Assembly: GCA_025965975.1 (NCBI GenBank)
Contig: JAOPVX010000080.1
Span: forward strand, 1 to 34,360
Origin: Mycobacterium sp.
Lineage (GTDB): Bacteria; Actinomycetota; Actinomycetes; Mycobacteriales; Mycobacteriaceae
Length of the DNA stretch: 34,360 nt
Direction of reading: 5' to 3'
A program made the translations under genes and the position numbers. Of the stretch, positions 16,620 to 24,568 are shown one piece after another. Position 1 is the first letter of the stretch, and each line of letters opens with the position of its first letter. The notes under the pieces were generated by a model. It ran no database searches, was not told the DNA's origin, and was given only the letters and a program-made list of their open reading frames with translations.

Positions 16620-17008
16620 ACGGCGCAGCGGACAAGTCACCGGCTGCGATTGCACGCTGACGAGCTCAGGTCGAAATCGCCAACGCAGTTGAGCAGCCCG
16701 TAAAGCTGTGACTGGTCTCGGATTCGCCAGTGAGCACGGTTTCGGCGGTGCACGGATCAGCACCTTCATCGGAGAAGCGACACGATCGCCTCGTGAGCGC
16801 GCTCAAGCTGCCCGGTCCAGGCCAACGACCGGCGCGAACCGCCTCAGGCGGCGTCCGTGGATCGACACGCATCCCAGCAGTCCGAATACACCCGCCCCAC
16901 CGAACGTCTCCCTTGGTTACACGTCGTTTATTCCGTTGAAACACCAAGCGCGTCTACTACCAATGGACGAGGTTAATTACTGTGAAACTACTGGGAGAGG
17001 GCTGCGAC
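16620..17008. other. Upstream region of the permease gene
   Basis: Nearly 390 bases with no recognisable gene. GC falls towards 16900-17000. A TTGAAA at 16937-16942 could be a -35-like element, but no convincing -10 was found at the right distance. I looked for riboswitch-like structure and for GlnR-type paired AC boxes and saw none that I would defend. Confidence 0.35.
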
Positions 17009-18499
17009 ATGATGGCGACGACTGCGGAGCAGGACTCGGGCCTACACAGGGGCACCAACTGGTGGGGTGCCTTCGTGATCGGGCTCGCGGGTCCGATTCT
17101 GGTGACCGGGATCGCGCCCCCGGCCGTACAGGCACTCGGTGCTGGCGCGGTCCCGCTGATCGCCATCGCGACCGCGATGGGTGTGCTGCTGTGTCTGTTC
17201 GCCGCGGAACTCGCTGCGGTCATGCCGCACCGCACCGGCGGATTGCCGTCCTATACCACCGAGGCGTTCGAACCGATACACCGTGGCACCGCGACCCATC
17301 TGGGTGGAGTGTCCGCGTGGGCCTACTGGCTGGGCTGGTTTCCCGTCGCGCCCATCAACATGATCCTGGCCTCTGCTTACATCACCCAACTCTTTGGCAT
17401 CCCCGCGGGACGTGCGTTTCAGCCGTTCGGTGCGATCGGCAGTCCCGTGACGGTGTCGGTCCTGGTCATCTCGGTCATCGCGATCGTCGTCATGTACGTG
17501 CCCTCGTACTTCGGCATCAGGCTAGGGGCCGGATTCGCCACCGTCATGGGCATCGTTTCGATGGCGCCGCTGACCCTACTGATCCTGCTGCCGTTCTTCC
17601 GGCCCGGTTCGATGCACTTCAGCAACCTTGCCGGCTTCCATTTCCCGTCAGGGGTGGTCGGCAGCCCGACCCTGATCCTGGCCTGGATGTTCGTCATGAC
17701 GTGGTCCGTGCTGGCGATGGAAGCCGCCGCGTGCTACCTGGGTGAGTGCCGCAACCCGGCGCGGGACGCGAAGATCGCGATGACCGCCGAAGGCATCTAC
17801 GGATTCTTCATCTTCGTGATGACCGCGGTCGTGCTCGTTCTGGTCCTCGGCGTGGCCCAAAACGCCGACCCGCTGACGATCTTCTCCACGTTCATCACCA
17901 AGATCACCGGCTCCTCGGGCGGCTGGGTGCAGTGGGCGATCGGGCTGCCCCTCATCGTGGCGCTGCTGCTATCGGTGCTCAACGCGATCATGGGCTGCGC
18001 CCGCTCGCTGTATCAGACCGCCGAGGACGGGGTGTTGCCGCGCTGGTTCGGCCATCTGAACAAGCACGGGGTCCCCGACCGAGCAATGGCGTTCAACGTG
18101 GTGTGCTCGATCATCGTCCTGCTGTTCGGCAGCCCGCTTCGCATCTACATCATCTCCAACATCGGCTACCTGTTCGCCTGCATGATGGGGTTCTTCGCCT
18201 ACTTCGCGCACCGGCAGACCCGCCCGTCGATCGAGCGGCCATATCGTCTGCCCGGCTTCATGCGCTGGGTGGCACTGGCCGTCGGCCTGATTTGTGCGGT
18301 GCTGCTGATCTTCGGCGGGTGGAACAGCCCATCGGTCGTCGTCGGGACGTCGAGCCATGCGCTGTTCTTCGTCGGCCTGCTCGTCGTGGCGGCCTACGTT
18401 CCCCTGCACCTGTGGCGACGTGTCACCGACCGGCAAGCGCCCGGATCGCCCACACCAACGCTGGTGACCGATACCGCCGAGCCCGGGGTGGCGGTGTGA
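17009..18499 (+). CDS. APC-family amino acid/amine permease
   Basis: ATG at 17009 has GGAGAGG nine bases upstream and gives 496 residues; the GTG at 16982 would add nine. About twelve hydrophobic helices are visible. TM1 carries the APC substrate-binding signature (FVIGLAGPILVTGIAPPAVQ), and GWFPVAPINMILASAYI and AMEAAACYLGECRNPARDAK follow the family pattern. APC permeases import amino acids or polyamines with protons or by exchange. The genes downstream suggest an amine or amino acid that is later oxidised by the flavoenzyme. The next gene overlaps its stop by four bases (GTGA), so they are coupled. Confidence 0.85.
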   Translation: MMATTAEQDSGLHRGTNWWGAFVIGLAGPILVTGIAPPAVQALGAGAVPLIAIATAMGVLLCLFAAELAAVMPHRTGGLPSYTTEAFEPIHRGTATHLGGVSAWAYWLGWFPVAPINMILASAYITQLFGIPAGRAFQPFGAIGSPVTVSVLVISVIAIVVMYVPSYFGIRLGAGFATVMGIVSMAPLTLLILLPFFRPGSMHFSNLAGFHFPSGVVGSPTLILAWMFVMTWSVLAMEAAACYLGECRNPARDAKIAMTAEGIYGFFIFVMTAVVLVLVLGVAQNADPLTIFSTFITKITGSSGGWVQWAIGLPLIVALLLSVLNAIMGCARSLYQTAEDGVLPRWFGHLNKHGVPDRAMAFNVVCSIIVLLFGSPLRIYIISNIGYLFACMMGFFAYFAHRQTRPSIERPYRLPGFMRWVALAVGLICAVLLIFGGWNSPSVVVGTSSHALFFVGLLVVAAYVPLHLWRRVTDRQAPGSPTPTLVTDTAEPGVAV

Positions 18500-19005
18500 C
18501 GGCGCCGGCGCTCAAACTGTTCGGCCGGCGCCGCGGCGATCCGCCCCCGGACTCGCCACGCGACACCGTCGTGGTGCTGCGGCCGGATGAGGCCGGCTCA
18601 GAGGAGTTGCTCGCGGCCGCCCGAGCGACCGGCGGAACCATCACCGTGGTGCTGCCGCTGAAGCTGCACGGCTACGCGCTGGGCATGCCCAACCCCGGCC
18701 TGATGCCGACCGCGAAGGAACGCGCGACGGCCGAGGAGGCCATCACCACGACCGTCCGTCAGCTGCGGCGCGCGGGCGTCGATGTGGATGGTCAAATCGT
18801 GGTCACCCGCCACGCGCACCGCGCGATCGTCCGGATCGTCCGACGGCGCCGAGTCTCCCGGGTAGTGCTGGAAGAGGGCACCGCCGGGCGCCTGCGCCGT
18901 CTCGTCGAGGGCGACCTGCACCGCCAGCTGGTGCGCCGGCTCCGGCGCTCGGTCACCGTCACGACAGCGGCGCAGGCCGGCGGCCGGCAGGCCCGCCAGC
19001 CGTGA
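18496..19005 (+). CDS. USP-like small protein coupled to the permease
   Basis: 169 residues from GTG 18496, whose last bases overlap the permease stop. [20 protein letters not shown] and [20 protein letters not shown] resemble the first strand-helix of a universal-stress-protein fold; a region [20 protein letters not shown] follows. The C-terminus is very basic. The G-x2-G-x9-G-S/T nucleotide motif of classic USPs is not evident. USP-like partners of APC permeases are known, and a regulatory or nucleotide-sensing role is plausible. Assignment is by fold pattern and context only. Confidence 0.6.
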   Translation: MTAPALKLFGRRRGDPPPDSPRDTVVVLRPDEAGSEELLAAARATGGTITVVLPLKLHGYALGMPNPGLMPTAKERATAEEAITTTVRQLRRAGVDVDGQIVVTRHAHRAIVRIVRRRRVSRVVLEEGTAGRLRRLVEGDLHRQLVRRLRRSVTVTTAAQAGGRQARQP

Positions 19006-19021
19006 TATCGGTGGTGGGCCA

Positions 19022-19357
19022 ATGACCGTCGCCAAGTCCATCGCCCTGTTCGTCCTGGCCGCGGTCGCCGAGATCGGCGGCGCGTGGCTGGTCTGGCAGG
19101 GCGTCCGCGAACATCGGGGGCTCAAGTGGGTCGGCCTCGGCATCGTCGCCCTCGCCGTCTACGGGTTCGTCGCGACCCTGCAGCCCGACGCCCACTTCGG
19201 CCGGATCCTGGCGGCCTACGGCGGCGTGTTCGTCGCCGGTTCGCTGGCCTGGGGGATGGCGCTGGACGGCTTCCGCCCGGACCGCTGGGATCTGACCGGG
19301 GCGGCCATCTGCCTGGTCGGCGTCGGCCTGATCATGTACGCCCCACGGCAGGCGTGA
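19022..19357 (+). CDS. YnfA/UPF0060-family membrane protein
   Basis: 111 residues with four transmembrane helices. The family landmarks are [40 protein letters not shown] and [20 protein letters not shown], with [20 protein letters not shown] closing it. UPF0060 proteins resemble small multidrug resistance transporters but their substrates are unsettled. It sits 16 bases after the USP-like gene and is probably cotranscribed with the permease. Confidence 0.9.
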   Translation: MTVAKSIALFVLAAVAEIGGAWLVWQGVREHRGLKWVGLGIVALAVYGFVATLQPDAHFGRILAAYGGVFVAGSLAWGMALDGFRPDRWDLTGAAICLVGVGLIMYAPRQA

Positions 19358-19399
19358 CCGTGGTGCGCGTGCTGCGGGGTGCAGACCCCTGCGCGTCAT

Positions 19400-19416
19400 G
19401 TCCACTGACAGTAGAC
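19400..19416 (+). promoter_or_regulatory. Palindromic operator candidate upstream of the XRE-cupin gene
   Basis: GTCCACTGACAGTAGAC is a 17-bp near-perfect palindrome: half sites GTCCACTG and CAGTAGAC differ from exact symmetry at one pair besides the central base. It ends seven bases before the -10 hexamer at 19424, so a bound protein would block the promoter. Autoregulation by the XRE-cupin protein encoded just downstream is the simplest explanation. Confidence 0.45.
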
Positions 19417-19423
19417 GCTACGG

Positions 19424-19436
19424 TAGGCTCGTCGGA
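19424..19436 (+). promoter_or_regulatory. Leaderless promoter of the XRE-cupin regulator
   Basis: TAGGCT at 19424-19429 lies six bases before the ATG at 19436, with no Shine-Dalgarno between, as at 2030. This indicates a leaderless transcript for the regulator gene, separate from the permease operon. Confidence 0.5.
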
Positions 19437-20095
19437 TGACCGACACCCAGCCGCGCGTTCACCGCGACACCGGGGACCCCGCGCCCGCCGAGCGCGAGGT
19501 CCCCTCGGGCACGCCCGCATTGCCGCCACTGGAGCTTGCGATCGCCGCCCAGGTCCGCGCCCTGCGTCGCGCCACCGGCCTGTCGGTCGCCGACATGGCG
19601 ACCCGGGCCGGCATCTCCAAGGCCATGTTCTCCAAGATCGAAAACGCCCAGACCTCCTGCAGTCTGTCCACTCTGGCGAAACTCGCGATGGCGCTCGACG
19701 TGCCGGTGACCGCGCTGTTCCGCGGCACCGACACCGCCCGCGAGGCCGTGTACACCGAGGCGGGGCACGCGTCGGTCATCGTCGGACGGGGCACTCGGGT
19801 CGGTCACCACTACGAACTCCTGGGTGCCCTGCGGGGCAGGCACAAACGACTCGAGCCGGTCCTGGTGACCCTGACCAACAAGAGCGAACCCTTCCCGCTC
19901 TTTCAGCACCCGGGCACCGAGCTGCTGTACATGCTCGAAGGCGTCATGATCTACGGGCACGGCGACAGCGAGTACACCATGCGCCCGGGCGACACGCTGC
20001 TGCTGGACGGCGAAGGCCTGCACGGCCCGCGCGACCTGGTCCGGCTGCCCATCCGATTCCTGGCGGCCACCGCATATCCCGACGCCCACGACTGA
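19436..20095 (+). CDS. XRE-family regulator with cupin sensor domain
   Basis: 219 residues. An HTH_3/XRE DNA-binding domain lies at about 36-97 (QVRALRRATGLSVADMATRA, GISKAMFSKIENAQTSCSLS). A cupin_2 domain follows at about 140-205, with the metal/ligand His-Glu-His pattern FQHPGTELLYMLEGVMIYGH (His158, Glu162) and GEGLHGP (His196). This is the build of PuuR-type regulators of amine and amino acid catabolism, where the cupin senses the substrate. It lies between the permease group and the oxidase/ligase operon, so it probably controls both. Confidence 0.9.
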   Translation: MTDTQPRVHRDTGDPAPAEREVPSGTPALPPLELAIAAQVRALRRATGLSVADMATRAGISKAMFSKIENAQTSCSLSTLAKLAMALDVPVTALFRGTDTAREAVYTEAGHASVIVGRGTRVGHHYELLGALRGRHKRLEPVLVTLTNKSEPFPLFQHPGTELLYMLEGVMIYGHGDSEYTMRPGDTLLLDGEGLHGPRDLVRLPIRFLAATAYPDAHD

Positions 20096-20240
20096 CCACC
20101 CCGCGCCGGGCGCTATCAATCACGCCGGCGCCCACCTTTGAAACGATGCCCCGCCGTAGGAAACCCCACGCAGAGCACTTTGCGGCCGTGCACAAGCCGC
20201 CCATGCTGGCTAATGACCAGTTCAGATACTATTTCTCCGC

Positions 20241-20250
20241 GACAATTGTC
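20241..20250 (+). promoter_or_regulatory. Perfect palindrome GACAATTGTC upstream of the oxidase operon
   Basis: GACAATTGTC is fully self-complementary over ten bases. It lies about 40-50 bases upstream of the probable transcription start set by the extended -10 near 20275, a normal distance for an activator site. It does not resemble the palindrome at 19400, so it may serve another protein. Confidence 0.35.
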
Positions 20251-20274
20251 AACCGGGCGGACGCGAGGCGTATC

Positions 20275-20283
20275 TGCTAGAGT
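20275..20283 (+). promoter_or_regulatory. Extended -10 promoter of the oxidase/ligase operon
   Basis: TGCTAGAGT contains the -10 hexamer TAGAGT (20278-20283) with an upstream TG, the extended -10 form. Transcription would start near 20290, leaving a leader of about 48 bases to the GTG at 20338. There is no convincing -35. A weak AAAGACG precedes the start codon. Confidence 0.4.
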
Positions 20284-20337
20284 TTCCTATCAACATACGA
20301 CGATTCTTCTAGTGAAACACAGAAAGACGGCGCAGAC

Positions 20338-21528
20338 GTGACCGAGACAGCTCGATACCTCGTGGTCGGCGGCGGCCTCGAGGGCCTCGCGATCGCCTGG
20401 TCGCTCGCCGACCGGGGCGAGACCGACATCCTGGTGGTCGAGCGCGACACCCTGTGCTCGGGCATGACCGGCAAGTCGAGTGCCGTCGTGCGCTGCCACT
20501 ACGGCACGACATCGCTCGCCGCGATGGCCTGGTACGGCATCGAGATGTTCGAGTGCGCCCCGCAATTGTTCGGCGACGACATGGGCTTTCGGCAATGCGG
20601 CTACGTGGTAGGTGTCGGCGACGCCGACGTCGACGCGTTGAAGGCCAACATCGCGATGCAACAGGAACTCGGCATCGACGTCGACTTCCTCGGAGACGAC
20701 GCGGCGGCCGACCTGTGGCCCGGCATCAACACCGACGACTTCGCCGCCTTCGCCTATGAGCCGCGCGGTGGTCGCGGCGAGGCCTACACCACCGGTATGG
20801 CCTTCGCCGCGGCCGCGCGCAGACTGGGCGTCCGCATCCGTCAGAGCACCCCGGTTGCCTCGCTGCTGGCACGCGCCGACGGATCCGTGTACGCGGTGCA
20901 ACTCGCCGACGGCTCCGAGATCCACGCCGACACCGTCATTTTGGCCACCGGACCGTGGGCGCCGGCGCTCGGCGCGACCGTCGGGGTCGACATCCCCGTC
21001 CGGGCGCAGCGCGCCCAGGTCGTCCTCGTCGATCAGGGCCGGCCGACCCCGACCGTGCCGGTGCTGTCCGATCTCGTTGGCCTGCAGTACATCTGCCGCG
21101 AACCCAATGCCGAGCTGCTGGTCGGCAACAGCGACCACTCGGCCCCGGAATTCGTCGACCCCGACGACTACCCCAACCGTGCCGACGTCTCGTCCATCGA
21201 AAGGGTGATCACCAAGCTAACCCATCGGCTACCCCAGATGCCCGATCCACGGATCACCACCACCTACGGCGGTTGCTACGACGTGACACCCGACTACAAC
21301 CCGATCATCGGGCCCGCCCCCGTGGACGGGCTCTTCCTCGCGACCGGATTCAGCGGGCACGGCTTCAAGATCTCACCGGCGGTCGGCAGACTGGTCGCCG
21401 ACCTGCTCACCGACGGCACCACCGACCTGCCCGGCGTCACGGCCGGGGACTTCCGCTACGCCCGCTTCGCCGAGGGCGACCTGCTCCGCAGTCGACACCC
21501 CTACATCGGCGCGGGGACCATGCGATGA
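20338..21528 (+). CDS. FAD-dependent amine/amino-acid oxidase (DAO, SoxB-like)
   Basis: 396 residues. The N-terminus has the FAD-binding motif YLVVGGGLEGLAIAWSLADR and then VVERDTLCSGMTGKSSAVVR CHYG in two pieces; the C-terminal FAD site is PIIGPAPVDGLFLATGFSGH. This is the DAO family (sarcosine oxidase beta, PuuB, DadA), which oxidises C-N bonds of secondary or primary amines. No folate-binding domain and no alpha, gamma or delta subunit genes are near, so it is a single-subunit enzyme. It is the first gene of the operon that continues into the GS-like ligase. The likely substrate is an N-alkyl or gamma-glutamyl amine, by context. Confidence 0.85.
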   Translation: MTETARYLVVGGGLEGLAIAWSLADRGETDILVVERDTLCSGMTGKSSAVVRCHYGTTSLAAMAWYGIEMFECAPQLFGDDMGFRQCGYVVGVGDADVDALKANIAMQQELGIDVDFLGDDAAADLWPGINTDDFAAFAYEPRGGRGEAYTTGMAFAAAARRLGVRIRQSTPVASLLARADGSVYAVQLADGSEIHADTVILATGPWAPALGATVGVDIPVRAQRAQVVLVDQGRPTPTVPVLSDLVGLQYICREPNAELLVGNSDHSAPEFVDPDDYPNRADVSSIERVITKLTHRLPQMPDPRITTTYGGCYDVTPDYNPIIGPAPVDGLFLATGFSGHGFKISPAVGRLVADLLTDGTTDLPGVTAGDFRYARFAEGDLLRSRHPYIGAGTMR

Positions 21529-21592
21529 CCACCGTCCCGCGGTCACCGACCCGAATCCCGTTGATCCGCAACCACCTTTCCAGGAGTACACC

Positions 21593-22945
21593 ATGACTGT
21601 CGACACCGCCGAACCCGCACCGGCGCACAACGATTCGGTTCAGTCCGCAAGCCTGGCCGAGCGCGCCCACGCTTCGGACACCACGTTCATCCTCGCGCTG
21701 TTCGTCACGCTGACCGGTAAACCGTGCGCCAAACTGGTGCCGGTCGAGGCAGTCGAGATGCTCGAAAACGACGGTGTCGGCTTCGCCGGGTATGCCGCAG
21801 GCGGCATGGGTCAGGTGCCCAAGGACCCCGACCTGATCGCCATCCCCGATCCCAGCTCGTTCACCCCCATCCCTTTCGTGCAACCCGGGCTGGCCATCGT
21901 GCACTGCGATCCGCACGTCGACGGCGAGCCGTGGCCGTACGCGCCGCGGCTCATCCTCAAGGAAACCCTGCGCAGGGCGGCCGATCTGGGGCTGAGCGTC
22001 GACATCGGCGCCGAAATCGAGTACTTCCTCGTCACCCGTGCCGACGACGGGACCCTCACCACCGCCGACCCGTCGGATCTCAGCGCCCAGCCCTGCTACG
22101 ACGCCCGTGACGTCACCCGGATGTATGACCACCTGACCGAGATCTCGCGAGCCATGAACACCCTGGGCTGGGGGAACTACGCCAACGACCACGAAGACGG
22201 CAACGGCCAGTTCGAGCAGAACTTCGAATACTCCGACGCGCTGACCACCGCCGACCGCGTCGTCACCGCGCGGTATCTGCTCTCCGTCCTGGCCGAACGG
22301 CGAGGCATGCGGGCCACGTTCATGCCCAAGCCGTTCGACAACCGCACCGGGACTGGCATGCACATGCACCTGTCGCTGCGTGATGACTCCGGCCCGATCT
22401 TCCCCGACGCCACCGACGACAAGGGCCTGGGACTGTCCACCCGCGCCTATGGCTTCATCGCAGGCGTCCTCGACCACGCGTGCGCCCTTCAGGCGGTGAT
22501 CGCGCCGACCGTCAACTCCTACAAACGCACCGGCGCTAGCTCCACCAGCAGCGGCGCCACCTGGGCGCCGAACGCGGTCACCTACGGTGGCAACGATCGG
22601 ACGAATTACCTGCGGGTGCCCGACCACAACCGGGTCGAGCTGCGCGGCGCCGACGGCTCGGCCAACCCCTACCTCGCGGCCGCGGCCACCGTCGCCGCCG
22701 GTCTGGACGGCATCGCCCGTCAACTCGATCCAGGCTCGCCCGGCACCAAGACCGGTAAGGCCCTGCCGATGACGCTGCTGCACGCCATCGACGCGTTCGA
22801 GACCGACGCCGTCGTCACCGCCGCGCTCGACGGGGTCGGCGCCGGCGTCGCCGCGTACTTCGCGCAGCTCAAACGCGACGAGTTCTTCGACTGGCACAAC
22901 ACGGTCTCCGCTTGGGAGATCGACCGCTATCTCACCGCATTCTGA
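21593..22945 (+). CDS. glnT: Type III glutamine synthetase-like ligase (GlnT/GmaS)
   Basis: 450 residues with good GS active-site motifs: GAEIEYFLV (Glu141, Glu143), DGNGQFEQNF (about 202-211), MPKPFDNRTGTGMHMHLSL (244-262) and APTVNSYKRTGAS. Then come TSSGATWAPN-type and NRTNYLRVPDHNRVELR segments. The 'NSYKR...SGATWAPN' pattern is that of TIGR03105/GlnT and of GmaS, gamma-glutamylmethylamide synthetase. It lacks the NLYxLP adenylylation site of ordinary GlnA. It should join glutamate to ammonia or an amine using ATP. The GlxBCD neighbours support the GmaS-like role. The ribosome binding site is CAGGAG before ATG 21593. Confidence 0.85.
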   Translation: MTVDTAEPAPAHNDSVQSASLAERAHASDTTFILALFVTLTGKPCAKLVPVEAVEMLENDGVGFAGYAAGGMGQVPKDPDLIAIPDPSSFTPIPFVQPGLAIVHCDPHVDGEPWPYAPRLILKETLRRAADLGLSVDIGAEIEYFLVTRADDGTLTTADPSDLSAQPCYDARDVTRMYDHLTEISRAMNTLGWGNYANDHEDGNGQFEQNFEYSDALTTADRVVTARYLLSVLAERRGMRATFMPKPFDNRTGTGMHMHLSLRDDSGPIFPDATDDKGLGLSTRAYGFIAGVLDHACALQAVIAPTVNSYKRTGASSTSSGATWAPNAVTYGGNDRTNYLRVPDHNRVELRGADGSANPYLAAAATVAAGLDGIARQLDPGSPGTKTGKALPMTLLHAIDAFETDAVVTAALDGVGAGVAAYFAQLKRDEFFDWHNTVSAWEIDRYLTAF

Positions 22946-22962
22946 TCAGGAGGACGCCACTC

Positions 22963-23859
22963 ATGTGCGGCATCGTCGGACTGCATCTGCGCCAGCGGGC
23001 GCTCTACCCCCGGCTCGGGGAGATGCTCACCACCATGCTCGGCGCGATGGCCGACCGCGGGCCGGACGCAGCGGGGATGGCGATCTACGGCGATCCCACC
23101 TGGTCACCCGATGGGCACGCCACTGTCACCCTGCTCGACAGCCCGTGCCCGGCAACAGAACTCGCGGACACGTTGAGCGTGGCACTCGGTGTGCCCGTCA
23201 CAGGGATCGACCAGCCACCGACCACGCTGCTGCACGCGCCGGTGCACTACGACGCCCTCACCGACGCTGCCCGCAGCGCGGCGCCGGGCGCGCGTCTCAT
23301 TGGTTTTGGCTCCGATGTGACCGTCCTCAAGGGTGTCGGTGACCCCCGCGCGCTGGCCGCCGCCTTCGGCGTGCCGAACGCGGCGGGCTGGCAGGGCGTC
23401 GGACACACCCGGATGGCGACCGAATCCGCGGTCACCGCCGAGGGGTCGCACCCGTTCTCGGTTGGGCCCGACCAGTGCCTGGTGCATAACGGCTCGTTCT
23501 CAAACCACATGACGATCCGGCACCAGTTGGAGCGCGAGGGCGTCGTCTTCGACAGCGAGAACGACACCGAGGTGGGCGCGCGCTTCGTCGCCAAGCAGCT
23601 GGCCGAGGGCGCCGGGCTGGAGAAGGCGCTGCTGAGGCTCAACGAGACCTTCGACGGCTTCTACACTCTGCTGGTATCCACGTCCGATTCGTTCGCGGTG
23701 GTCCGCGACGCCATCGGTTGCAAGCCTGCGATCATCGCCGAGACCAGCCAGTGGGTAGCCATGGCCTCGGAATACCGTGCGCTGGCTCATCTTCCGGGGA
23801 TCGGCGGCGCCCGGATGTTCGAACCCGAGCCCGAAGAGGTGTACGTATGGCACCGGTAG
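22963..23859 (+). CDS. glxB: Class II glutamine amidotransferase (GlxB/MgsA-like)
   Basis: 298 residues from ATG 22963, preceded by CAGGAGGA. The second residue is Cys (MCGIVGLHLRQR), the Ntn-type nucleophile after Met removal. The class II fold follows: GHTRMATESAVTAEGSHPFS, LVHNGSFSNHMTIR and a late DAIGCKPAI. It corresponds to the amidotransferase part of glutamate synthase as a separate subunit (GlxB in rhizobia, MgsA in methylotrophs), which strips the amide or amine nitrogen from glutamine or a gamma-glutamyl compound. It overlaps the next gene by 13 bases. Confidence 0.85.
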   Translation: MCGIVGLHLRQRALYPRLGEMLTTMLGAMADRGPDAAGMAIYGDPTWSPDGHATVTLLDSPCPATELADTLSVALGVPVTGIDQPPTTLLHAPVHYDALTDAARSAAPGARLIGFGSDVTVLKGVGDPRALAAAFGVPNAAGWQGVGHTRMATESAVTAEGSHPFSVGPDQCLVHNGSFSNHMTIRHQLEREGVVFDSENDTEVGARFVAKQLAEGAGLEKALLRLNETFDGFYTLLVSTSDSFAVVRDAIGCKPAIIAETSQWVAMASEYRALAHLPGIGGARMFEPEPEEVYVWHR

Positions 23860-24545
23860 CCACCCGCCCAGCCGTCACGGTCGACCTCGACGCGACCACC
23901 ACGCGCGCGGTGAATCAGCTGCTGGCCTCGCCCGATGCGCCCAAGGGGCTGAGGATCACCAACCCACGGGGCGCCCACGCCCTTGCCTGCGGTCTGGACG
24001 CCGACCTCGAGGTCACCATCGACGGCGACGTCGGTTACTACTGCGCGGGCATGAACCAGCACGCCACCGTCACCGTGGCAGGCAACGCCGGCGTGGGCCT
24101 CGCCGAGAACATGATGTCGGGCACTGTCTGGGTCACCGGCAACGCCTCTCAGTCGGCGGGCGCAACGGCCCACGGTGGGCTGCTGGTCATCGAAGGCAAT
24201 GCCGCCGCCCGCTGCGGCATCTCGATGAAGGGCGTCGACATCGTCGTCGGCGGTGACATCGGACATATGAGCGCCTTCATGGGCCAGGCCGGGCGTCTAC
24301 TCGTCTGCGGCAATGCCGGTGAAGCGCTGGGTGATTCACTCTACGAGGCTCGCATCTACGTCAGGGGTACGGTGGCCTCCCTGGGTGCCGACTGCGTCGA
24401 GAAGCCGATGCGCGCCGAGCACCTCGCCGAGGTGCAGGAGCTGCTCGACGCGGCAGGCATGACCGCCGCCCCGACGGAGTTCACCCGCTACGGCTCGGCC
24501 CGCACCCTCTACAACTTCCACGTCGACAACGCCGGCGCGTACTGA
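23847..24545 (+). CDS. glxC: GXGXG-domain glutamate synthase subunit (GlxC/MgsB-like)
   Basis: 232 residues from ATG 23847, which is inside the end of glxB. The right-handed beta-helix repeats of the GltB C-terminal/FwdC type are clear: VTIDGDVGYYCAGMN, VTVAGNAGVGLAENM, VWVTGNASQSAGATAHGG, LVIEGNAAARCGISMKG, IVVGGDIGHMSAFMG and LVCGNAGEALGDSLYEA. It is a structural subunit that tethers the amidotransferase and the FMN subunit. Translation is coupled to both neighbours. Confidence 0.85.
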   Translation: MAPVATRPAVTVDLDATTTRAVNQLLASPDAPKGLRITNPRGAHALACGLDADLEVTIDGDVGYYCAGMNQHATVTVAGNAGVGLAENMMSGTVWVTGNASQSAGATAHGGLLVIEGNAAARCGISMKGVDIVVGGDIGHMSAFMGQAGRLLVCGNAGEALGDSLYEARIYVRGTVASLGADCVEKPMRAEHLAEVQELLDAAGMTAAPTEFTRYGSARTLYNFHVDNAGAY

Positions 24546-24568
24546 CCGGGCACCCGAGGAGAACAACC

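Noticed and set aside
16620-17008. Possible riboswitch or GlnR site before the permease
   Set aside because: No conserved aptamer core, and AC-type boxes did not fall at the spacing GlnR needs.
17746-18495. Plus-strand frame continuing upstream of the USP-like gene
   Set aside because: It is an out-of-frame reading of the permease; the real start is GTG 18496 at the overlap with the permease stop.
21437-22897. 486-codon minus-strand open frame opposite the oxidase end and the ligase
   Set aside because: Shadow of glnT; the plus-strand frame carries all GS motifs and a good ribosome binding site.
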